Below are positions 38,357 through 47,680 of a stretch of DNA of 64,000 bases, in pieces. How positions within the stretch are numbered: position 1 is the first letter of the stretch; each line of letters begins with the position of its first letter. Source of the DNA: Burkholderia metallica (lineage in GTDB: Bacteria > Pseudomonadota > Gammaproteobacteria > Burkholderiales > Burkholderiaceae); NCBI RefSeq assembly GCF_902832845.1, contig NZ_CADFDB010000005.1:310001-374000 (forward strand), in the 5' to 3' direction. The notes beneath the pieces were generated by a model. The model was not told where the DNA came from and did not search any database. It saw only the letters and a list, made by a program, of their open reading frames with translations. The position numbers were made by a program, and so were the translations under genes.

Positions 38357-40441
38357 ATGGCAGTGGATTACTCGACTCGCGACGGCGTGGCCGTCCTTAC
38401 GCTCAACAATCCGCCCGTCAACGGGCTCGGCCTGTCGACCCGTCAGGGCGTCATGGACGCGCTCGATCGCGCCGCGCAGGACCCGTCGGTCACGGCCATC
38501 GTGCTGACCGGCGCGGGACGCGCATTCTCGGGCGGCGCCGACATCACCGAATTCAACACGCCGAAGGCGCTGCAGGAGCCGACGCTGCACACCGTGATCC
38601 GCGCGGTGGAGGCGAGCGCGAAGCCCGTCGTCGCGGCGCTGCACAGCGTCGTGATGGGCGGCGGCCTCGAGCTCGCGCTCGGCGCGCACTACCGCGTCGC
38701 GGCGCCCGGCGCGCAGGTCGCGCTGCCCGAGGTGAAGCTCGGCCTGCTGCCGGGCGCGGGCGGCACGCAACGCCTGCCGCGCGCGGTGGGGCTCGAGACC
38801 GCGCTGAACATGATCGTGTCGGGCGCGCCGGTGCCGTCCGAGCAACTCGCGAAGAGCGGGCTGTTCGACGAAATGGCCGACGGCGACCTGCTCGACGCGG
38901 CCGTCGCGTTTGCGCGCAAGGTCGGGGCGCAGAGCGGCCCGCATCCGCGCGTGCGCGATCGCAAGATCGTCCATGCGAACGCCGCGGGCTTCATCCAGTT
39001 CGCGCGCAATTCCGCGAAGGCCGCCGCACCGAATTTCCCCGCGCCGCACAAGTGTATCGACGCGATCGAAGCGGGCGTGCTGCACGGCTTCGACAAGGGC
39101 AGCATCGCCGAGCGCGACGGTTTCGTCGCGCTGATGATGACGCCGGAAAGCCGCGCGCTGCGGCACGCGTTCTTCGGCGAGCGCGCGGCGAGCAAGATTC
39201 CCGACGTGCCGTCCGATACGCCGCTGCGCGAGATCCGCCGCGTCGGCGTGATCGGCGCGGGCACGATGGGCGGCGGGATCGCGATGAACTTCATCAACGC
39301 GGGCCTGCCCGTCACGCTGCTCGAGACGAAGCAGGAGGCGCTCGAGCGCGGCGTCGCGACGATCCGCAAGAACTACGACGCGCAGGTGAAGAAGGGCAAG
39401 CTCACGCAGGAGAAGCTCGACGCGCGCATGGCGCTGATCACGCCGACGCTGTCCTACGACGACCTGAAGGACGCCGACCTGATCGTCGAGGCCGTGTTCG
39501 AGGAACTCGGCGTGAAGGAGCAGGTGTTCAGGAAGCTCGACGAGGTGGCGAAGGCGGGCGCGATCCTCGCGTCGAACACGTCGACGCTCGACGTCGACAA
39601 GATCGCGGCGTTCACGAAGCGCCCGCAGGACGTCGTCGGCATGCACTTCTTCAGCCCGGCGAACGTGATGAAGTTGCTCGAGGTCGTGCGCGGCGCGCAG
39701 ACCGCGAAGGACGTGCTCGCCACCGTGATGGCGGTTGCGAAGAAGATCCGCAAGACGGCGGTCGTGTCGGGCGTGTGCGACGGCTTCATCGGCAACCGGA
39801 TGATCGAGCAGTACATCCGCCAGGCACTCTTCATGCTCGAGGAAGGCGCGCTGCCCGCGCAGGTCGATCGCGCGATCGAGAAATTCGGTTTCGCGATGGG
39901 GCCGTTCCGAATGAGCGACTTGGCCGGCAACGACATCGGCTGGGCGATCCGCAAGCGCCGCTACGTCGAGCAGCCCGACCTGCACTATTCGAAGATCGCC
40001 GACCGCCTGTGCGAGCAGGGCCGCTTCGGCCAGAAGACGGGCGCCGGCTGGTACGACTACGTGCCGGGCGATCGCAAGGCGAAGCCGTCGTCGCTCGTCG
40101 ACGAGATGGTCGTCGCGTATTCGAAGGAGCGCGGCGTCGAGCGGCGCAAGATCGGCGACGACGAGATCGTCGAGCGGCTCGTGTTCGCGCTCGTGAACGA
40201 AGGCGCGAAGATCCTCGAGGAGAAGATCGCGTCGAAGGCGTCCGACATCGACATGGTCTACCTGACCGGCTACGGCTTCCCGCTGTGGCGCGGCGGCCCG
40301 ATGCTGTATGCGGACACGGTCGGCCTCTACAACGTCGAGCGCGCGATTCGCCGTTATGCGGCCGCACCGAACGGCGACGCGTGGCAGCTCGCGCCGTCGA
40401 TCGCGGAGCTGGCGAAGGCCGGCCGCGGGTTCAACGGCTGA
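38357..40441 (+). CDS. Enoyl-CoA hydratase / 3-hydroxyacyl-CoA dehydrogenase (bifunctional)
   Basis: A 694-residue two-domain enzyme of beta-oxidation. The N-terminal crotonase domain (residues ~1-190) has the oxyanion-hole segments GRAFSGGADITEF and GGGLELALGAHYRVA; the two catalytic carboxylates lie around PEVKLGLLPGAGGTQRLPR. The NAD-binding domain starts at ~295 with VGVIGAGTMGGGIAMNFINAGLPVTLLE, and the dehydrogenase signature is HFFSPANVMKLLEVV with the catalytic His. Two C-terminal helical domains follow. The layout matches the peroxisomal-type multifunctional enzyme. A matching thiolase lies 0.7 kb downstream. Confidence 0.95.
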   Translation: MAVDYSTRDGVAVLTLNNPPVNGLGLSTRQGVMDALDRAAQDPSVTAIVLTGAGRAFSGGADITEFNTPKALQEPTLHTVIRAVEASAKPVVAALHSVVMGGGLELALGAHYRVAAPGAQVALPEVKLGLLPGAGGTQRLPRAVGLETALNMIVSGAPVPSEQLAKSGLFDEMADGDLLDAAVAFARKVGAQSGPHPRVRDRKIVHANAAGFIQFARNSAKAAAPNFPAPHKCIDAIEAGVLHGFDKGSIAERDGFVALMMTPESRALRHAFFGERAASKIPDVPSDTPLREIRRVGVIGAGTMGGGIAMNFINAGLPVTLLETKQEALERGVATIRKNYDAQVKKGKLTQEKLDARMALITPTLSYDDLKDADLIVEAVFEELGVKEQVFRKLDEVAKAGAILASNTSTLDVDKIAAFTKRPQDVVGMHFFSPANVMKLLEVVRGAQTAKDVLATVMAVAKKIRKTAVVSGVCDGFIGNRMIEQYIRQALFMLEEGALPAQVDRAIEKFGFAMGPFRMSDLAGNDIGWAIRKRRYVEQPDLHYSKIADRLCEQGRFGQKTGAGWYDYVPGDRKAKPSSLVDEMVVAYSKERGVERRKIGDDEIVERLVFALVNEGAKILEEKIASKASDIDMVYLTGYGFPLWRGGPMLYADTVGLYNVERAIRRYAAAPNGDAWQLAPSIAELAKAGRGFNG

Positions 40442-40484
40442 CGCGCCGGATCGCCGCGCGGCCGATCCTGTCTGGAGACACGCA

Positions 40485-41117
40485 ATGAAACGCACCGACG
40501 ACGTCCTGCTCGTGATCGACGTGCAATACGACTTCATGCCAGGCGGCGCACTCGCGGTGCCGGACGGCGACGCGGTCGTGCCGGTGATCAACGCGCTCGC
40601 GCAGCGCTTCGACCAGGTCGTGCTGACGCAGGACTGGCACCCGCACGAGCACGTGTCGTTCGCGGCGAACCATCCGGGACGCGAGCCGTTCTCGACGCTC
40701 GCGCTGCCGTACGGCGAGCAGGTGCTGTGGCCCGTGCACTGCGTGCAGGACACCGACGGCGCGGCGCTGCATCGCGATCTCGACGTCCCGCATGCGCGGC
40801 TCGTGATCCGCAAGGGCGGCGACGCGCAGGTCGACAGCTATTCCGCGTTCGTCGAAGCCGACCGCACGACGCGCACGGGGCTCGCGGGCTATCTGCGCGA
40901 GCTCGGTGCGAAGCGCGTGTGGTGCTGCGGGCTTGCGACCGACTATTGCGTCGCGTGGTCGGCGCTCGATGCGCGTGCGGCCGGTTTCGAAGCCGCGGTG
41001 ATCAACGATGCGTGCCGTGCGATCGACCTGAACGGGTCGCTCGCCCACGCGTGGCAGCAGATGCAGGCAGCGGGCGTCGCGCATGTGACGTCCGCGGGCG
41101 CGCGCCCGGCGGCGTAG
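40485..41117 (+). CDS. pncA: Nicotinamidase
   Basis: A 210-residue isochorismatase-fold hydrolase converting nicotinamide to nicotinate for NAD salvage. Visible: the catalytic Asp in VIDVQYDFMPGGALAVPDGD, the metal-site DWHPHEHVSFAANHPG, a Lys region VIRKGGDAQVDSYSAF, and the nucleophile Cys in CCGLATDYCVAWSALDA. It lies between the hydratase/dehydrogenase and the thiolase genes, 43 bp after the former and 48 bp before the latter, so it is probably in the same operon. Confidence 0.93.
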   Translation: MKRTDDVLLVIDVQYDFMPGGALAVPDGDAVVPVINALAQRFDQVVLTQDWHPHEHVSFAANHPGREPFSTLALPYGEQVLWPVHCVQDTDGAALHRDLDVPHARLVIRKGGDAQVDSYSAFVEADRTTRTGLAGYLRELGAKRVWCCGLATDYCVAWSALDARAAGFEAAVINDACRAIDLNGSLAHAWQQMQAAGVAHVTSAGARPAA

Positions 41118-41165
41118 CGCATCCCCCCATTCGATTCAGTACAAGCAGGACCGAAGGAGACTCGC

Positions 41166-42344
41166 ATGACCGAAGCCGTAATCGTATCGACCGCCCGCAC
41201 GCCGCTGGCGAAATCCTGGCGCGGTGCTTTCAACATGACGCACGGCGCGACGCTCGGCGGCCACGTGGTCGCGGCCGCGCTCGAACGCGCGAAGCTCGAC
41301 CCCGCACGCGTCGAGGACGTGATCATGGGCTGCGCGAACCCCGAAGGCGCGACCGGCGCGAACATCGCGCGGCAGATCGCGCTGCGCGGGGGACTGCCCG
41401 TGACGGTGCCGGGGATGACGGTGAACCGCTTCTGTTCGTCGGGGCTGCAAACGATCGCGCTGGCCGCGCAGCGGATCATCGCGGGCGAAGGCGAAGTGTA
41501 TGTGGCAGGCGGCGTCGAATCGATCTCGTGCGTGCAGAACGAGATGAACCACCACATGATCCAGGAAGGCTGGCTTGCCCAGCACAAGCCCGAGATCTAC
41601 TGGAACATGCTGCAGACGGCCGAGAATGTCGCGAAGCGCTACGGCATCTCGAAGGCGCGGCAGGACGAGTACGGCGTGCAGTCGCAACTGCGCGCCGCGG
41701 CCGCGCAGGAAGCCGGGCGCTTTCGCGACGAGATCGTGCCGATCACGGTGCTCGCGGGTATCGCCGACAAGGCGACGGGCCGGCTGTTCACGAAGGAAGT
41801 GACGGTCTCGGCCGACGAAGGGATCCGCCCCGACACGACGCTCGAGGGCGTGTCGAAGATCCGCTCGGCGGTGCCGGGCGGCGTGATCACCGCCGGCAAC
41901 GCGAGCCAGTTCTCGGACGGCGCGTCGGCGTGCGTCGTGATGCGTGCCGACGCCGCGCAGCGCGAAGGGCTGCAGCCGCTCGGCGTGTTCCGCGGTTTCG
42001 CGGTGGCCGGCTGCGAGCCGGACGAGATGGGCATCGGCCCGGTGTTCGCGGTGCCGAAGCTGCTGAAGCAGGCGGGGCTGAAGGTCGACGATATCGGCCT
42101 GTGGGAGCTGAACGAAGCGTTCGCGGTGCAGGTGCTGTACTGCCGCGACACGCTGGGGATTCCTGACGACCGCCTGAACGTGAACGGCGGCGCGATCGCA
42201 GTCGGCCATCCGTACGGCGTGTCGGGCGCGCGCCTGACGGGCCATGCGCTGATCGAAGGCAAGCGGCGCGGCGTGAAGTACGTGGTCGTCACGATGTGCA
42301 TCGGCGGCGGCCAGGGTGCGGCCGGCCTGTTCGAAATCCTCTGA
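41166..42344 (+). CDS. Acetyl-CoA C-acyltransferase (thiolase)
   Basis: A 392-residue thiolase for the last step of beta-oxidation. The acyl-binding Cys is in [16 protein letters not shown] (~residue 90), the conserved His in [17 protein letters not shown] (~residue 348) and the second catalytic Cys in [15 protein letters not shown] (~residue 378). The ribosome-binding GAAGGAG is strong. It completes the ligase-hydratase/dehydrogenase-thiolase set of this locus. Confidence 0.95.
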   Translation: MTEAVIVSTARTPLAKSWRGAFNMTHGATLGGHVVAAALERAKLDPARVEDVIMGCANPEGATGANIARQIALRGGLPVTVPGMTVNRFCSSGLQTIALAAQRIIAGEGEVYVAGGVESISCVQNEMNHHMIQEGWLAQHKPEIYWNMLQTAENVAKRYGISKARQDEYGVQSQLRAAAAQEAGRFRDEIVPITVLAGIADKATGRLFTKEVTVSADEGIRPDTTLEGVSKIRSAVPGGVITAGNASQFSDGASACVVMRADAAQREGLQPLGVFRGFAVAGCEPDEMGIGPVFAVPKLLKQAGLKVDDIGLWELNEAFAVQVLYCRDTLGIPDDRLNVNGGAIAVGHPYGVSGARLTGHALIEGKRRGVKYVVVTMCIGGGQGAAGLFEIL

Positions 42345-42477
42345 TCTTCGGCAGGTGGCGGCCGCCGGGGTTCGCTCCCGCGAAGCCGGCGGCCGCGACG
42401 CGAATCGGCGCGACCGGCGCCATTCGAAACCATCGGGAAGCAGACGGCATGCGCCCGGCAATGCCGTTTCCCCTTAC

Positions 42478-42505
42478 TTGTCAAACGAATTGCCCCACCT
42501 ATACT
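42478..42505 (+). promoter_or_regulatory. Likely sigma-70 promoter of the diguanylate cyclase gene
   Basis: TTGTCA, a 16-bp spacer and TATACT form one of the best promoter matches in the window, 101 bp before the ATG, in a 261-bp gap after the thiolase gene that holds nothing else recognisable. Confidence 0.6.
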
Positions 42506-42605
42506 AGCTCTGACATTTGCCTTTCGGCACGATGGGCAGGATCGCGCATTACGCGATCCGTGCCGCGAAGGTTCGAACCAACGCAGCAGACCGACCGGGG
42601 ACCGA

Positions 42606-44006
42606 ATGAGTACGACCTATGCAGCCGGGGAACCGCCGCGCGTCGTCAGCGCGGCCGCGAGGCTCTACGCGAAATGCCTGCTAGTCGGATTCGCGTTGCT
42701 GCCCGCCTATCTGATCGCCTACCTGTGGTTCTTCAGCGACCCGCACGTCGTGTTCGAGAACCACGCATTCCATGAAATCGCGATCGCGGCCGCGACCCTC
42801 GAAGGCGCGTTCGTCACCTACGTGACGTGGGTGTGCTACCGGTCGTCCGGCGAGCCGCTGCTGCGCTGGCTGACACTCGGCTTTCTCGGCTTCGCGATGA
42901 TCTATGCGCTGCACGGTGCGTTCACCGGGATGGCGCATCACAATATCTGGCTGTTCCTGCTGTACGGGCCCGCGTCGCGGCTCGTGATGGCGATCCTGCT
43001 GCTCACGGGCCTGCTGTCGTATTCGCGTCCGCCCGATCGGCTCGACAAGCGCACGAGTGCGCGGACGTGGCTGCCGTGGGTCGTGTTCTTCGTGATCGTC
43101 AATGGGGTCGTGGCGTTCATCGCGTATTCGCCCGTCGCGGGCGCGCCGGGCACGCGGCTGTCGATGGAAGGCGGCGCGCTCGTGTTCTCGCTGCTGAACG
43201 TCGCCGTGCTGCTCGCGCGGCGCATCCGCTCGCCGCTGATGGTGATCTATGGCGTGTCGATCATGGCGTTCGCGCTGTCGTCGCTCGCGTTCATCCTCGG
43301 CAAGCCGTGGAATCACATGTGGTGGCTCGCGCACGCGATTTTCGCGTGCGGCTTCTTCCTGCTCAGCTACGGCGTCGTGCAGGCGCTGCAGACGACCCGC
43401 TCGTTTTCGGCGATCTACAGCCAGGAAGACCTGATGAGCCGGCTGTCGGAATCGATGGCGCGCACCGAGAGCGCACTGCAGGAGCTGCGGCGCACGAACC
43501 AGAAGCTCGAATACATGGCTGCCACCGACCCGATGACGGGCGCGTCGAACCGCCGGCAGTTCATCGCGCAGGTCGAGCGCGAGATGGTGCGGGCCGAGCG
43601 CGACGGGACGCCGTTCTGCCTGCTCGCGCTCGATCTCGACAATTTCAAGCACATCAACGATGCGTACGGGCATCAGATCGGCGACGAAGTGCTGCGCGGC
43701 GTCGTGCGCCAGTGTCTCGACGCGATCCGCCCGTCCGGCGGGCTCGCGCGGGTCGGCGGCGAGGAGTTCATGGCGCTGCTGCCGGACATGCCGCTCGAAG
43801 GCGCGCGGATGACGGCCGAGCGCGTGCGTTCGTCGATCGCGAGTTCGCCGTTCGGGCTCGATTTCAAGCGCGTGCAGGTGACGGTCAGCGTCGGCGTCGC
43901 GCAATACGGGGCCGACGGCAGCACGGTCGATGCGCTGCTGCGCGTGGTCGACGAACGGTTGTACCAGGCGAAGCGGGAAGGGCGGAACCGGGTCGTGTCG
44001 CGGTGA
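42606..44006 (+). CDS. Membrane-bound diguanylate cyclase (GGDEF)
   Basis: A 466-residue protein. The first ~275 residues contain about seven hydrophobic helices (MASE-like sensor region), followed by a coiled-coil linker and a GGDEF domain from ~300. The active site reads ARVGGEEFMALLP (~residue 384) and ATDPMTGASNRRQF is also canonical, so c-di-GMP synthesis is expected. The inhibitory RxxD site, normally five residues before GGEEF, reads RPSG, so feedback inhibition through that site is probably absent. No phosphodiesterase domain is fused. Confidence 0.92.
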   Translation: MSTTYAAGEPPRVVSAAARLYAKCLLVGFALLPAYLIAYLWFFSDPHVVFENHAFHEIAIAAATLEGAFVTYVTWVCYRSSGEPLLRWLTLGFLGFAMIYALHGAFTGMAHHNIWLFLLYGPASRLVMAILLLTGLLSYSRPPDRLDKRTSARTWLPWVVFFVIVNGVVAFIAYSPVAGAPGTRLSMEGGALVFSLLNVAVLLARRIRSPLMVIYGVSIMAFALSSLAFILGKPWNHMWWLAHAIFACGFFLLSYGVVQALQTTRSFSAIYSQEDLMSRLSESMARTESALQELRRTNQKLEYMAATDPMTGASNRRQFIAQVEREMVRAERDGTPFCLLALDLDNFKHINDAYGHQIGDEVLRGVVRQCLDAIRPSGGLARVGGEEFMALLPDMPLEGARMTAERVRSSIASSPFGLDFKRVQVTVSVGVAQYGADGSTVDALLRVVDERLYQAKREGRNRVVSR

Positions 44007-44100
44007 CGCCGGTTGGTGCGGCACGCGGGCACCGGTGACCGGACGCAGGACATTCGGCAACATGGTCGTGCGGAAGCGGCGCCGATCGCTTCAATGTCTG

Positions 44101-44138
44101 CCAAAGCCCCGGGGGCGGTAACGCTCCCGGGGCTTTGG
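44101..44138. terminator. Convergent terminator hairpin
   Basis: A thirteen-pair perfect stem CCAAAGCCCCGGG/CCCGGGGCTTTGG, extended by an inner GCG/CGC with loop GTAA, lies between two convergent genes. T tracts are short, but the stem is very stable. Confidence 0.75.
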
Positions 44139-44172
44139 CATGCACGACGCCCGGCAGGTGGCCGGCGATGCG

Positions 44173-46299
44173 TCAGCGCGCCGCCAGGGCCGTCGCATCC
44201 TGCGTCTGCTGCGACGCCTGCCACCAGAACTTGCCCGCGCGTTGCTGCGGATCGCGGATCGCGAGATACGTCGTACTCCAGAGCTGCGCCGCGTTCGCCT
44301 CGGTCGCGTCTGCGCTGCGCGTGCCGAATGCGTCGGTCTGGTATTTGCCGTTCACGTAGGACCACGTCCACATCTCCGACGTCCGCATGTCGCGTCCGTT
44401 CGAGATCACCTGCCAGATCGTCTGCCGCGCCTGCGTGAGCAGCGTGCGTGTCGCGGCCGACAGGTCCTGGCGCGCGAGCTGGCGATCGAGCCCGGCCACC
44501 CACATCGCCTGCTGCCACGACCAGATCACCGTGCCGTGATACGCGGAGCTCGTGAATTTCGGCCAGAGCGCCTGGTTCGCATACGCCGGGTTCGCGATGA
44601 GCATGCCGGCATCGGTCACGAGCCCGGTCGGGAACGGCCGCGTGACGTCGGCGACGATCCGCTGCAGCTCGTCGTCGGGCGGCGTGCCGAACAGCAGCGC
44701 GAAGCCGCCGTCCGAATTCATCACCGGAACCGGATTGCCCTGCTGGTCGAGCGACAGTGCGTAGAACGTCAGCGGTGCGCCCGGTGCGGCGCCGGCCGGC
44801 ACGCCCGCGGACGGCGCATAGGCCGACACGTCGGCGGCTGCCTGCGCGGCCGGCACGCTGACCTGGAACAGCGGCGGCGCCTGGGTTTCCCACGTGGCCG
44901 CCTGGCTTGCCGTGTTGGCGAGCGTCGCGCGCTGTCCGGCATCCAGGTACGGATCGAGCAGTCCGCGCGTGAGGAACGCGTTCGCCGCACGCAACGCGGC
45001 CGGTACGAGTACCGCGTTCACGTCGTACGGGTACACGCCGCCGCCGAGCCCGTCGGTGCTGTCGCGCCAGTTGCCGACGATCTCGCCGGGCCGCAGGTGG
45101 ATCAGGTTCGCGACCGACGGCTGCTGCGCGAACGGCTGCGCGGTCGTCGCGACGTGCAGCAGGTTGACGACCAGACGGCTGCCGTTGGTCTGCCCGTCGC
45201 TGCCGCGCTGGGCCAGATACGCGGCCGCGCGGGCCTGGCCGCGCGTATCGTCGATCAGCCACGCGGCCGCGATCGGCGCGAGCAGGTAGTCGCTGTCGAT
45301 CATCTTGTAGTCGTAAGTCGGCGTCGGATCGTTCGTCCGTCCGTTCTTCTGGTTGTCGACGAGCGCGAATTCGCCGATACCTTCCTCGTGCGCGACCTTG
45401 CCGTCCGCCGACAGCCGGCTCAGCACCGACGACAGCCCGGCCTCGATCGCCGCGGGCTCCAGCACGGGCATCAGCATGCGCACCGAGATCAGCGTGTCGC
45501 GGCCGAAGTAGGTGTCGTATTGCCACGAGCCGGCCAGCAGCTTGTCGTGGAAACTCAGGAATTCGAGCACGTTCTGGCTTACCGGGTCCGGGTTCACCGA
45601 CGGCGCGAGCAGGTCGGCGCGCGTGATCGGCGACAACGGCGTCTCGCCCGACAGCGCGTCGACGTGCAGCTTCAGCGTGCGCGAGCCCGCCGGTGCGTTC
45701 AGCACCAGCTTGCCGCCCGCTGCCGGCGTGATGCTGCCGCCGTCGCGCAATGTGATGCGCAGCGAATAACCTGGTGCGCCGTCGATCCGGTCGCGCTGCC
45801 ATTGCGCGGCGCTGCCCTGGACAGTCGGCGCGGTGAGGATCTGCTGCGGAATCGGTGCGCCGCCGTTGAAATCGCGCAGGAAGCGCACGTTGCTCAGCAC
45901 GCTCTGCCGGATCGTCAGCGTGTTGGTATCCACCGACACGTCGGCGCCGATGCCGTACAGCGGACGGCCGTGCGTGTCGGGCGCCGACAGCGCGGACGGC
46001 GGCGTGTCGAGGCTCCAGTTCACCGGCTGCGCGGTGTCGTCGAACCACAGCCCGGTGCCGCTGTTGCCGGCGGGGAAGACGACGAGCAGGCGCGGTTTCG
46101 TCGACGAACGCACCAGCAGGTGCGCGGCGACCTTGTCCTGCCGGAAGAACGCGTTGATCTGGCCGCCGGTGTCCATGCGGAACGACAGCGCGGCGGTGTT
46201 CGACGGCGGGGTGTTCGAATTGAGGTCGTCGCCGTTACAGGCCGCTAGCAGGCCGGCGCAGATGAAACCCGTACACAGCGATTTCGCGAAGCGATGCAT
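44173..46299 (-). CDS. Secreted lipoprotein, six-hairpin glycosidase-like
   Basis: A 708-residue protein with a lipoprotein signal (MHRFAKSLCTGFICAGLLAAC; lipobox LAAC with Cys21), so it is anchored in the envelope. The part from about residue 240 has the (alpha/alpha)6 barrel look of GH15/GH63-like glycosidases: GSWQYDTYFGRDTLISVRML, GEFALVDNQKN, MIDSDYLLAPIAAAW, GGVYPYDVNAVLVPAALRA and GTVIWSWQQAMWVAGLDRQLARQDL. The Asp/Glu-rich motifs could supply the acid and base. The N-terminal ~230 residues look beta-rich. Substrate unknown; the family call is from pattern only. An AT-rich region lies upstream. Confidence 0.65.
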   Translation of the reverse strand: MHRFAKSLCTGFICAGLLAACNGDDLNSNTPPSNTAALSFRMDTGGQINAFFRQDKVAAHLLVRSSTKPRLLVVFPAGNSGTGLWFDDTAQPVNWSLDTPPSALSAPDTHGRPLYGIGADVSVDTNTLTIRQSVLSNVRFLRDFNGGAPIPQQILTAPTVQGSAAQWQRDRIDGAPGYSLRITLRDGGSITPAAGGKLVLNAPAGSRTLKLHVDALSGETPLSPITRADLLAPSVNPDPVSQNVLEFLSFHDKLLAGSWQYDTYFGRDTLISVRMLMPVLEPAAIEAGLSSVLSRLSADGKVAHEEGIGEFALVDNQKNGRTNDPTPTYDYKMIDSDYLLAPIAAAWLIDDTRGQARAAAYLAQRGSDGQTNGSRLVVNLLHVATTAQPFAQQPSVANLIHLRPGEIVGNWRDSTDGLGGGVYPYDVNAVLVPAALRAANAFLTRGLLDPYLDAGQRATLANTASQAATWETQAPPLFQVSVPAAQAAADVSAYAPSAGVPAGAAPGAPLTFYALSLDQQGNPVPVMNSDGGFALLFGTPPDDELQRIVADVTRPFPTGLVTDAGMLIANPAYANQALWPKFTSSAYHGTVIWSWQQAMWVAGLDRQLARQDLSAATRTLLTQARQTIWQVISNGRDMRTSEMWTWSYVNGKYQTDAFGTRSADATEANAAQLWSTTYLAIRDPQQRAGKFWWQASQQTQDATALAAR

Positions 46300-47078
46300 A
46301 TCATGTCCCTCCTGATGACTGGCGATCTTTATGAGAATGATTGAACGAGCGCTGCTCGGTCTGCCTCGTCTGGATTTGCAGCATTCCCGGAGATTATTGA
46401 ATTAATCCGGGTGTGATTCTGGGGTGAATTGAAGGGGAATAATTGATTGGTAGTTAATTCCGGAATCGAAAACAAAAGGAGATGCTGCCCCGGCTGGGCA
46501 TGAAGGACTTCTCTGCCGGCGTCTCGGTGCCGTGCCGACACCAGTACGTGCGCGGCGTGGAAAAAGAAACGTAAGTCGTTGCAGGGGATTCTAAAGTTTG
46601 GATAAAGTCGAAGTCAATGTTGATTTGATGGAATTCGAATAATGTTCTGAAATGGAGTTGCAATTATTGCTTGCCTGGTCGGTAAAATATGCGAATTAGT
46701 GAGCTAATGGAAGGCGCGCCGATTATCAGGTTTATCGGGGGCCGAGTGGTAATCGGTGTCCGTAAGAGTGATTGATTCCGAACCGGCATCGAATCGTGGC
46801 GGTTCGCCAGTCGCCGTGTCTCGGGCGGTGTAAATGGAACGCGCGGAATGCGGTGAACTCGGCGATATCGGGCGGGGAGCAAACGACGTTCCTGCGATCG
46901 TGCCAACAGTGTCGGCAAGTTTGGTAGGCTCGGGCTTGCCTCTGCTTATCGAATTGACGCAGTCGGCCGTTGATGCGATTCGATATCCGTTTTGGCGGGG
47001 CCGACGATTTTGCGACAAAGCGACCCATCATCGATGCTCGATGGCGGTTGACGTCGCGCTCACTCCGGAGAATGCGCC
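46300..47078. other. AT-rich intergenic region of about 0.8 kb without a supported gene
   Basis: The left half (about 46320-46760) is markedly richer in A and T than the rest of the window. It contains runs such as ATTATTGAATTAAT and AATTATTGCTTGC. It must hold the divergent promoters of the lipoprotein gene and the isochorismatase gene. Short frames on both strands lack codon bias, family similarity or good start signals. A GC-richer island at about 46480-46565 interrupts it and could be a remnant of something lost. Confidence 0.7.
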
Positions 47079-47609
47079 GTGCTGCACGTACCCGACGATT
47101 CGGTAGTCGTACTGGTTGATTTTCAGACGCGGCTGATGCCGGTGATTCACGAAGGCGAAGCGGTCGTCATGCAGGCTGTCCGGCTGGCCCGTATTGCACA
47201 GATACTCGACGTGCCGGTGATGGGTACCGAGCAGAGCCCCGTTCAGCTGGGCCGGAACGTACCGGACATCAAGGCGCTGTGTTCGAGCACCGTCGTCAAG
47301 GACCATTTCGACGCATGCGCGGAGGGTTTGGTCGATGCATTGCCGGCCGGGCGCAATAGCGTCATCGTCGCCGGTTGCGAGGCACACGTGTGCGTGTTGC
47401 AGACGGCTTTCGGATTGTTGCGCAGCGGCCGCGAAGTCACGGTGGTCGGCGATGCGGTGGGGTCGCGCAGGACGACCGACCGGGATGCTGGGATTGCCCG
47501 GCTCGGGGCGGCGGGGGCGCAAATCGCGACGGTCGAGATGATCGGGTTCGAATGGCTGGGCTCCAGCCGGCATCCGCGTTTTCGCGATGTGCTGCGCCTG
47601 ATCAAATGA
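47079..47609 (+). CDS. Isochorismatase-family hydrolase
   Basis: A 176-residue cysteine hydrolase. Asp in VVLVDFQTRLMPVI (~residue 14), the cis-peptide/Cys segment VAGCEAHVCVLQTAFGLL (Cys ~119) and GDAVGSRRTTDRDAGI fit the YcaC-like group. The GTG start has CGGAG at suitable spacing. The substrate is unknown; related proteins act on small amides. The gene is transcribed toward convergent rdgC and stands alone after the AT-rich gap. Confidence 0.88.
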   Translation: MLHVPDDSVVVLVDFQTRLMPVIHEGEAVVMQAVRLARIAQILDVPVMGTEQSPVQLGRNVPDIKALCSSTVVKDHFDACAEGLVDALPAGRNSVIVAGCEAHVCVLQTAFGLLRSGREVTVVGDAVGSRRTTDRDAGIARLGAAGAQIATVEMIGFEWLGSSRHPRFRDVLRLIK

Positions 47610-47680
47610 GTGGCGGCGCCGGCGCGGCGGTTCGAAACCTCACCCCGCGTGGGGGCGACGTTTCTCGGCCGCGACGGCGT

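Noticed and set aside
46482-46574. A 30-codon frame after AAAAGGAG in the AT-rich gap
   Set aside because: The AGGAG touches the ATG with no spacing, the product has no recognisable features, and the opposite strand is equally open.
46834-47106. A 90-codon plus-strand frame before the isochorismatase gene
   Set aside because: It overlaps the start of a well-supported gene, lacks the GC3 bias of the window and resembles nothing known.
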